The translations under genes were made by a program, and so were the position numbers. A stretch of DNA of 64,000 bases from Siderastrea radians (taxonomy: Eukaryota > Cnidaria > Anthozoa > Scleractinia > Rhizangiidae), in assembly GCA_964017195.1 (NCBI GenBank), contig OZ024890.1, positions 23,311,201 through 23,375,200 on the forward strand. Reading direction: 5' to 3'. The notes below the pieces were generated by a model, which did no database searches, was not told the origin of the DNA, and saw only the letters and a list, made by a program, of their open reading frames with translations. How positions within the stretch are numbered: position 1 is the stretch's first letter; each line of letters opens with the position of its first letter. Shown here one piece after another: positions 36,249-46,186 of this stretch.

Positions 36249-39211
36249 TCACTTGGTGCACACAGCGCAAGTTAACTGTCGAAGCTCAACATATGGAAGA
36301 CACGGGAGTGAACCACACCGTCCTTCAACAGGATACAGCAAGGCGCCGTCCTTGTTGGCATGGCTACCAGGAACATACTCAGGGTGCCCGTCAACACATA
36401 TGAAGTCACGTGCCTTCTTGTGTGCGTAATGTTCAGTCATCAGATACCCATGATACTCCTTGGTCCAACCAGATGGACAATCATTCCGTGCAGGCATCAT
36501 CAGCATTGAACCACGTGACTTGACATAGCAGACGACGCACGGTGCATCATGGTCTTGGAGTCTTTTCATGAAAGGGTCCTCGTTGTACTGACCAACTTCA
36601 TACTCAGCACCGTACATGTAACCCGCGTACTGTGCACCATCGTTGTACCTCTCATATTTTGGGTTGTATGGAAGGCAAAGGTAGTTCACTCCACCACCAG
36701 TGTGAGAGTAATGCTCACCTCCCATCACACCTAATTAATAAAACCAAAAACATGATAAAGAGCGGATTTCAATTGGGTGTCGAAAGTAATTTGAAGTTTG
36801 CTTTGGTTTTGCTTTACTTCGCCCTGTGATTGGTTAAAAAATCTCGCACCACTTTCTCGACCAATCAGAAAAAACTCAAACCAATCGCAACTTGCTCGCA
36901 CGCGTTTTCCCGCACTTGGCACCTGTTACATGTAATTGCTTCGAGTTCTGATTGGTTCAATGGGTAATTTGTGTTTGTTGTGATTGGCTGGGGTAGTTAT
37001 TTTGGTTTTCGTTTTACGATACTCATTTGAAAAGCGCTCTAATAATAGTACAAGAATGCGTCACTTGTGATCACCGGCCTGTTTACTTTCGTCCATATTT
37101 TCTCCATATTTTTACGTGTGACCGTCGAGTTCGATCGCTGAGTTTGAAAGGAGAGTGCAATGGTCAAAACTGCTGACTGGACCGACAGGGGACAGTGAAT
37201 AGTTCGACATCGTATTCTACGCCGAGAGAAAAACATAGGAGTACATGCCACGACAATTTGGTTTAAAATTATTGCAACAATGGAAACCTTGTTTTTTTGT
37301 GATATTATTTAATAACTGTACTTATTGGTCCTTTCAGTGACAGATATATCTCAAGTACAAACGTCTCTCGACAGAATTTATAACGATGAAGATATCTGAC
37401 ATACGGAGGGAGCTCATAACTGAGAACAAAACATCAACCGAACTCGCAGACTAAGTGTCATTCGAATCAGCACGTTTGGTCAAGTAACATGGACGGTTGT
37501 TTCAAAATACACAAGCATTTTCTTTTGTATTTTATTCTGTTTCATCTTTTGTACATAGGACATTAATTTAAGCATTAAAGAGAAGTCAAACGCACAAGTT
37601 ACAAACTTACGTGATTTCGATAACGCCGATTAAGTCCACGCGCTGTTAATTGCTGTTATCTACAGAGAAGAATTCGCTCACCCTTTCAAAAGGCATTTGG
37701 CTAATGGTGTTCCACTTACTCCTGCACTTACCATTATAAACCACAGAAGCGTCCCCAGAGCAGTTGGTTCGTCCCCAGCGAACGTAGTTCACACCTGACA
37801 GCCCCTGTCCTTCTGGTCCCTTCTCTCCCGTAGACCCAGGAGGGCCCTGAGGTCCCACATTTCCAGTCTTGCCAACTTGCCCTGCCATCATTGATAAACG
37901 TGAAACAGAACAGAATTTACAATTGTACGTTTGAAAATATTAGGCATTTAGTAGACAATTTAAACTTGTAAACATTATAATCTGTTAGAAGCAGAACAAG
38001 AGGGCACTGAGTCCAAACCTCAAGTCTTTTCAATTTTCCTGCATCGTAGATGTGCACTTGCAGAGAAAACTTGGAGGTAGAGTACGTAAATATCCAATCG
38101 TTGGCATGGAAAGGGCTATTTACTGACGTCATCTGGGGTTACTGAAGGTCTAAAATAAAATTCAAATTGACTTAATATGTATATTACTATTAAGTCAATT
38201 TGAATTTTGTTTTCTCACTTGAAAATATATGATGTCATGGTGACATCGAAACGTTGTGTTTTTTCGCTAATTTTTATTCTTAAAAGTAGTAAAAGTGGAG
38301 AATTTGCAAAAAGAAAAAAGGGTAGAGACAAAATACAGAATAAAACACAGTACCACTAGTACCAAAGCTCTGTTCAGAAAAAAGGGGCTCATTTCAAGGG
38401 GTTTTTCCAAGAAATAAAGTTAAAGAAAGTAAAATCTTCACATTAGACAAAATTATAAGGCCATTAAACATAAAATATAAAAGACTGTTAGGATATTAAC
38501 GGGTAAATTTTAAAAGGATAAATTTAAAACAAAAGTAAAACATTAATCGAAGCAGAGCCTGTAGATGTCACAATCTTTTTTTTTTACTGTACCTAGACTA
38601 GGACATTGCTGTCGTTATTTCTTATTCTCAACCAGATAATACAGTATACCTAAGCTTCTTGGTTGACTGAATGTCTAACTCTCCCTGATCATAAAGTATT
38701 GGATTTTTGAATAATAAAGAATTTTGTCCACAGTTTCAAAACCTAAAATTGCAGTAAACGACTCAAGGTTAATCTTATTCGTATTATTTCGTGATTTTTC
38801 TAAGATACCCCTTTGATAGCTCTTAGCCTTTCCACACCACAATATCAATCCTCTTTAAACAAGGAGTCTAATATTAGAAATCTATTAAAGCAAAAGAAAA
38901 AGTTATCCATCCTACCTGTTTTCTAACACGCTTTCTCTCTTAGCCAAGCTTTTCAGTGCAGACAACATTTGTGGAGCGGACCTTCGTTCTCTCAGTTTGT
39001 TTTGGTTCGCAGGTGGTTTAAGACCCTCTTTTAAGGTCCCTCTTTCAAAGAGCCACTCTACGATCCGCTCCAAATTATCCAACCGCTAGTCAATCGTCAT
39101 GAATTTGCGGTAGTTATATACAAAAACAGAGAACTGGAAAGCAATGCACACCAGCAAGCACAGAAACGTCACGAAATTCAACAAAGTACACGCTCTCTTA
39201 GAAGGCCCCAT
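36249..39211 (-). pseudogene. Short-chain collagen C4-like gene 1, first exon with in-frame stop
   Basis: Membrane-anchored or secreted collagen-like protein. Visible exons are 38,916-39,211 (anchor), 37,732-37,881 (Gly-X-Y run, then SGVNYVRWGRTNCSGDASVV) and 36,249-36,730 (C4 domain with GGVNYLCLP, DHDAPCVVCYV, CPSGWTKEYHGYLM and a final CAVCTK). The last two join in phase within a Gly codon. The first exon starts MGPSKRACTLLNF, has a transmembrane stretch at residues 8-31, then a TAG at 39,086-39,088; the frame continues open through a basic RERR site to the donor AG|GTAGGA. Its phase (2) does not match the collagen exon (phase 1), so an exon between 37,882 and 38,915 is missing from my model. 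It may be a pseudogene, an allele with a null mutation, or a sequence error. Confidence 0.7.
38157..38208. other. Perfect 20-bp hairpin, 12-nt loop
   Basis: The arm at 38,157-38,176 (AAAATTCAAATTGACTTAAT) pairs exactly with 38,189-38,208. It lies in the intron between the anchor and collagen exons of collagen-like gene 1. It could be a small foldback element. Confidence 0.6.
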
Positions 39212-39858
39212 GACCGAGCTCACCTCGGTCCGCGAGTGAAGAAGAGTCTTACACAGATCTGTTGAGGGGAAATGTCGAAAGTTAGACAACGCACATAAAA
39301 AGCCAAAACTGGACTGAATTGAAGACTCTTAACACTGACAGATCGCGACACTCCAAATAGTTACGCAACAATGGTGGTTTCATCTGTGGTCTCTGAGGAC
39401 TAATTTGATCAGTACTGTAGCTTGAATGAGAGTGACATGATGAAATATAACGGCTGACAAGCTAAGACGCCAGAACCAGTATTTTCGAGAGTTTTGCAGT
39501 TATATGATTGGCCTGATAAAATTCAAGACGTGACCGCCAACAGAGAAATTGATATTGGCACACACATGCTTTGAAATTGATTCTGGTTAATTTAACTCAG
39601 CAGCTGTTAGCTACTTTAAAGGTTTGCCACAGAAGTTATTAAAATGAACTTTAAAATAGTTACATAAAAACGTGTCTCAAAAGTTTACTGCCCTTACTTT
39701 AGAGGCATATATGTCTCCTAACCTTTTACGACCCTATTGGATCGATCATATTGCTCCCGAGTTTTTTCGGCTTTGACTTAAATCGTTTTGTAAAATTTAT
39801 GAAACGACTACAAAAAAGCGAAATCATCTATTCTTGAGCTCACACCTCTATGCTGAGC

Positions 39859-39969
39859 TAGCCTGCGTAGCAGGCGTAAGCGGGGAAGGGGAAAGGAAGC
39901 GAGTCCCCCATTTTTTCTCGTGTTCTCGCCCCCCTTCCCCTTCCCCGTTTACGCCTGCTACGCAGGCTA
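39859..39969. mobile_element. 111-bp foldback MITE, TAGCCTGCGTAGCAGGCG ends
   Basis: Both ends read inward TAGCCTGCGTAGCAGGCG followed by TAA[GA]CGGGGAAGGGG, giving more than 30 bp of near-perfect terminal inverted repeat around a short centre. Non-coding. It lies upstream (5') of collagen-like gene 1. Confidence 0.75.
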
Positions 39970-40549
39970 TACTGAGCTCATCGGTGGACTGTCTGTTCGG
40001 GAAACAGCAAGTTTATAGGATAAAAGTGATAGAAAAGGTCAGTCAAGACAAGGCAGTGAACACCTCAAAACGTCTTTGAAGACTACTGTTCCTAGTGGTT
40101 AATCATCCCTACGGAAAAATTATACTGAAGGAAAAGACGGGCATAAAAGCGACTAAAAATGTTTGTCGAAACGTAAAGCATCTGTTCTTTGTGAAATTTA
40201 AGTTGTCATAGTCTTAAGAAGGCATTGAAATATCTTCTTCTGTAAAAGAAGTACGAACTTTTGAGATTCGTTGTATACAGCAGCAATAAAGTAAAAAATT
40301 CTAAACACAAATAGAAAACTGTATTAATTTTTTTGTCACCCATAAAACAGCTCATGGCATTCATCTTTTTAGGGACTGTGCAATAATTACTTCTCACTAA
40401 ACGAAAATTAACTTTAGCCTCTCGTCACCTCCCCGCATTGGTTCCCTCATACCTACCATTTACGTTTTGGATGTCTTCCTCAGGGGCACAAAACGTACTT
40501 CAAATGACTCTTTAACGCATGCGTTCTCTCCATTGGAATCACGTGACTC

Positions 40550-40953
40550 TTATTCTGAAGTTGTGTCGTCTTCATGTAAGTTATTAAATTCTTCATCTTT
40601 TAGAACATCTCTGGCAGCATTTTCACGTGCGTGGCTGAGAACTCGTTTAGTTAAATCAGCCTTACTTCCGCTTATCTTGAGACCATGTTGTTTCAAATAC
40701 ATTTTCAGCTGGTTCTTCGTAAGCGCTTCCACATCATTCTCATTTTTCCAAGAAATATTAGACGGAGGAGCGTTCCTTTTTCTTACTCTTTTTTTCGCCT
40801 TTGCATCCAAGAACTCAAGGTGCTCTACATAACTTTTACACGCAGTCTCGTCCACGTTGTCCTGGGAACAGAACTCTTGCAAAGACCTTTCTTCAGAGGA
40901 GGACAATTTTCCCTCGTTGAACAATTTCTTTATCTGGACCGCGGGAGAAGTTT
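40550..40953 (-). CDS. SAP-domain-like open frame, probably exon or gene fragment
   Basis: The open frame gives about 130 residues ending in an acidic tail and a stop at 40,550. The C-terminal part (ALTKNQLKMYLKQHGLKISG, then SKADLTKRVLSHA) fits a SAP motif, a helix-hairpin-helix that binds AT-rich DNA. The N-terminal part (GKLSSSEERSLQEFCSQ, then YVEHLEFLDAKAKKRVRKRN) is helical and very basic. No ATG opens the frame, and an in-frame TAA lies just upstream near 40,955. It is therefore a terminal exon, an exon with an unseen upstream part, or a decayed fragment of a mobile or multicopy gene. I do not recognise the full-length family. Confidence 0.45.
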
Positions 40954-40959
40954 ATAAGC

Positions 40960-43160
40960 TTACTTTGCAATTGCAAAGTAATCAAACTGTTTATATTTAC
41001 ATAGATCAATTTATTGTTGTTAAAGTCAACAGTTGGGTTTTCCATTCTCTTTAATTATAATACAATGTAGGCTATCCTACATTGGCATCTTTCTTTTTCA
41101 TTGAATATTAACATCATAGTGCGAGGGCCGTAGCCAGACGTTTGTGATAACCGAGGCAATTGCGAAAGCGCCGAAGGCGCGAGCTTTTAGGGGGAAAATT
41201 TCGAAATCTAGACGCTCGGAATGGCATTTTTAGCGTTTCACTGGTGGTATTTCCCCCATTGGTGCCAATAAAGCAGATCTGTTTTAATATATAACAGAGG
41301 CATTCCTTTCCTGCTGCATGACAGATAGGAAAATGTTAAATAATCAGCCAGTTCAGAGATCAAAACACCTGGAGTTGATATTTTCCTAGTTTAATTCCAG
41401 TGTAAGCAAGTATAAATGTTTGAACACTAATAGGCTAGGTCTTCTACCACTTTTCCAGTTTGTGAAAAAGAGTGAAAAAAGTATCCCCCCCCCGTATGTA
41501 TTAAAGTTTACATCCAACCCCCCCTCTCTCTAGTTGTGATTTTCCCCTATGCCTCCTCTGGTTTCCCACCCCCCCCCCCTCCAGGTAATAATTGCACACT
41601 CCCTTACTAGTTGACTTGCTCAAGAAAGAATCACATGAAGCTTTTTAATTCGTTCCGTCTTCTTGTCTTCACCATTTCAGCTCATTTCAAGATCCGCCAA
41701 CAGGGATGATTAACTACTAGAAGAGCATTTTAGAACACTTTTAATTAACAATTACGGTACATTTGTATGCAAAGAAACTGCTCACACTGAACACCCTTCA
41801 TCGTTTGACTAGGCTGATCAGTGAAAAGGGATTTTCCCAAACATTCTGCCCCAGTCCAATTTGTGATGTTTTCTGAAATAGGTGTCACTTTTTGGCTGAA
41901 GTCAAGTTAAAGAAATTACCATGCAGTTAAACATGCAGTTTTGCCGTTTTTTATAGCTTATATAAAGCATACCATTTTCAGCCATTTGAAGAGCAGGCAG
42001 TCGAGCAATCTGCATTGTAAATTATTTTCAGTAGCTTCATTTTTATTCTTATAAATTCCCCTGCTTTATTGGTGGAAAGAAAAAGAGAAAAATATAAATT
42101 CAAGGTTGTCTTAAAAGTTGGTACACGGAGTCATCGCGAGGGTGAAGATAGAAAACAATGGACTAAAAGTTGAGCCCTCTAGGCCTTATTTTAATTTCTT
42201 GATACAAAAAGGGTACTAAGCTCCCAGTCAATCCTTTATACTGGCATACATGACGTATAAGGAGAGAAGGCAGTTTGGTGCGGTGGATTTGTCAAAAAAT
42301 CAGAAAAGCCATTCGCGCTACTTTGCCGGTTAAGATTCTAGCTTTCGCAGCCCAGTCGTTGAATTGTAAGAAACTCTTTGCAAGCTGGAAATCAATAAAT
42401 TAGAACAGAAGATCTTCAAATAAGCTGGCTGGGGCACATGATATAGAGTTTGGATAGATTATTTAGAAAAAGGAAAACTTAAAATTAGAGGCTGCTTAGT
42501 TGGGATCAGGCACGAGAAAACGATCGGAAGAATCTTGGTTAAATGTAAAGCTCCGCGAGCAGCGTTTGAGATGTTTGGTGGGAGGGGGGGGGGAAACTGT
42601 GGCGAGGAACATACTGTCCCAGCAAAAACTGACCTTCTAAGAGGCTCATTCATGGGGCTTCTCTGTTTACCTGGAGAAATCCCATAGCCGAAAATTGGGA
42701 AATTAATCCAAGACAATGACCCATATAGCCCATGCTGCGCATACGTATAAGAACACCATGTACCCGATCAGGTGCTCGTTGTATGGAAGTTACAATCCGA
42801 CGTAGCCGCCAAACGACTAGCTTGCATGTTATGATTATGAGTAACACCAGGAGCCCATGGTAACACCAATACCAACAATGAGGTTGAAAAATGATATATT
42901 TGTAAGTATCAAAAAAAGAAAAACAAAACGGCTTTTCAATGATTCCACGTTATATTTTATTATTGCTTATCCCCTAAGTTAGCAGATATCGTCTACACTG
43001 TAGCAACTGAAGGTTCCCGTTCACTTGTTTAACTAACTTAATTCAAAATGGTGTATTCCATCTAGTTTACGTGTAGTCTTAGAGCAAATTACGACAGTTT
43101 GTTAAATCACTCTACTTTTTTGTGGTCGGTCGTGTACAGCAACTGTGGTGAGTCTTCTTG
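40960..43160. other. Intergenic stretch, no gene seen
   Basis: It contains homopolymer C and G runs (about 41,486-41,580 and 42,580-42,595) and a GCGCCGAAGGCGC palindrome near 41,170. No frame with recognisable protein motifs is present on either strand. Confidence 0.4.
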
Positions 43161-43714
43161 TCACTTGGTGCACACAGCGCAAGTCAACTCTCGACCAGCG
43201 ACATATGGACCGCACGGGAGTGAGCCACACTGCCCTTCAACGGGATACAGCAACGCACCATCCTTGTTGGCTCCGCTACCGGAAACATACTCTGCATCCT
43301 CATCAACACAGATGAAATCTTTCTGGTTCTTGTGGGTGTGATGCGCAGTCATCAGGTACCCATGATACTCCTCGGTCCATCCAGATGGACAGTCATTCCG
43401 TGCGGGCATCATCAGCATTGATCCACGTGACTCAACAAAGCAAACTACGCAAGGTGCATCATGGTTAGCAATATTTTTCTTAAAAATGTGGTTGACTTCA
43501 TACTCAGTGCCGTACATGTACCCTGCGTTCTGGTGGCCATTTTTGTACTTGTCATACTTTGGGTTGCTTGGAAGGCAAAGGTAGTTTGCACCACCACCTT
43601 GGTGACTGTAATATTCTCCACCCATTATACCTGATTATAATAAGTAGAAAACAAGCATTAACAACCCGTTAAAAATTATCCAAAAAACGTTATTGCGTGT
43701 TATTATTATTATTA

Positions 43715-43758
<44 letters not shown>

Positions 43759-44637
43759 TTCTAGTCAATCGTCACAAAAAAGCGACTATCATCACGATTT
43801 AAATCTGAAGCCACTGGCGAAAATGAGAACCTTGAAATGCTAATAGAGTTTGCACTGTTGAAACCTATCAGTACAAATTAGCTGCAGCGAAAAAATGTTA
43901 ATAGTAACAAGTTGTATACACGTCAATCACGTTTGGACTTCACATCATTGTTATTAATGGCGTTCTGGTTAGAGATGCCCCTTAATATAAGGTCACATTA
44001 ATATTTATTCTGTCATTCGAATGAGTTTACTTTTCCTTACTCTTAAATGAAAAAAAGAATTCAAGGCCTCTGTTCCACAGAATGATGCATAAGTGAACCT
44101 GAGTCAAACTTAGAAGCAATGTGACGATACCTCGGTCAGTCAGTGTTTTAAGAGGTGGTCACGATTTTCTGCAAGAGAGAGTGATCTCCAAAGTAACGTG
44201 GCCGCGAACGGCTTATTCTAATGAACTTGGTTTCCAATCATTCTTCACTTTCCCAAAACAGAGCTCTGGAGGAAGGGAACCATAAATGAAAACTTTTCTC
44301 GGAAAGTCTTTCATCTTTCTCATTTGGGATATTTTAATTTTATTTATACCCTTATCTGACGTCCACACTCAAGCAGACACAACGAGTTATATCCCATTTG
44401 TGCCTTTCGCAACATATTTAAAAGTTCGTTCCTCATTTGAATTATTACATCACAGTTCTTCAGTCAATTTAAGCTCTTGACAGAATGACACCACAATTTT
44501 CCATAATAATCCTGTCCCTTGTACAATTTTCCCCGATAATAGTGTGATAAAAACACCTTATATCTGAAACATATTACTTTTGAGGGAAATGAAAGAAACC
44601 ATTTTCCCATTATGTATATATGTATATATTATGTATA

Positions 44638-44680
<43 letters not shown>

Positions 44681-46096
44681 TTCTAGTCAATCGTCACAAA
44701 AAAGCGACTATCCGTTTTTGCCTTTTTGCCTTTTTTTGCCTTCAAAACTTCAACAAAACAGCCAGCGTGACAGACATGTTATCTGATTTGAAATGGGACA
44801 CGCTAGAAACAAGACGAAAGAAAAACAGACTGACTCTAATGTACAAACTTAGTCATAACCTAGTAGACATAACTACGGAAAATCACTTAATACCAAACAG
44901 TGAAAAAAGAACACGCAATAGCCATGCTTTTAAGTATAGGATGCCAAAAGTATCTAAGGACGTTTTTAAGTTTTCTTTTTTTCCTAGATCAATAACAGAG
45001 TGGAACTTACTGCCCGCTGACTTAGTGAACTGCAAGTCATTATCGAATTTTAAATTAAATTTAGGGAAGCTTGTAAACAAGTAAATAGTAACTAAGTATT
45101 TTTATATCTTATTTACATTTTTATTTTGTATCTATTTTTTATATAGTTGATATGATGTCTTAAACGATGTTATCAACTTAATAAATGTAGATGTAGATAT
45201 ACCTTTGTAAACAACCTGAGCACCACTAGGGCATGTGGTTCTCCCCCAGCCCACATATTTCACCCCAGATGTCCCCACTGCTTGTCCTTTTTCGCCCTTA
45301 GCTCCCTGATCTCCCTTGGCTCCAGTCCTCCCAACAGCTCCTTGGTCTCCTTTGAAGAGAAAGTTGATACGTTTTATGAGAAACCCAGTTTATTTAAATC
45401 CGCGCTAAGTGCCTACAAGCCTGGTGAATTTCAAGAGCGGTTATTATATGTTATGAGTTATTATTCATTTATATCATTGTAATTTTTTCCTTGGTGGTTC
45501 AATGTTACCTTGCGGGAGGGCACTGGACACCAGCTGTCAACGTAATACACACAACACGCTTTTCACCGCTATTCATTGCATACCTTTTGGTCCTGTTTTC
45601 CCTGGGAGTCCTGTGGGTCCAGGTGGACCCACTACTGGTTGTTTTCCGTTATTTCGACCATCTCGCACTGAAAAACACAAAACAAATTACTACATAACAC
45701 CTTCATACCTCATCACTATTTATCTGTCGATTTTACTCAATTACCGTGTGCGGTCGTGACGTGACTGGTTTTCTGGCTGTTAAATATGATCCGACAAACT
45801 GCTCATTGTATAGCAACTTTCATTGGAAAGGTTTTCACTCTCCACTTCACCATTCTAGTTACATTTTCAAACACAACAATTAAACGTAATAAGCCTTTCT
45901 TTATTTTCCTAAAGCCTCCAATTGTTTGTTGTAACTATATGCTTGACTGAAGAACTCAGCTGTACGAAATCCCATTAATGCTTCAAGCTAGTCATGTAAG
46001 GAGCTTCAAGACGTTTCACCCTTGGTTCGTTATGTTCTTAATATCCTATCTTAAGATCATGTATGTATGTTAATTTGCGCAATATTAAGTAATAAA

Positions 46097-46136
<40 letters not shown>

Positions 46137-46143
46137 GTTGTTA

Positions 46144-46186
<43 letters not shown>

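Noticed and set aside
44620..44700. Poly-Tyr/poly-Leu start of a + strand frame
   Set aside because: This is the (TTA)n tract read through into the LINE fragment. Only the part from about 44,760 resembles protein.
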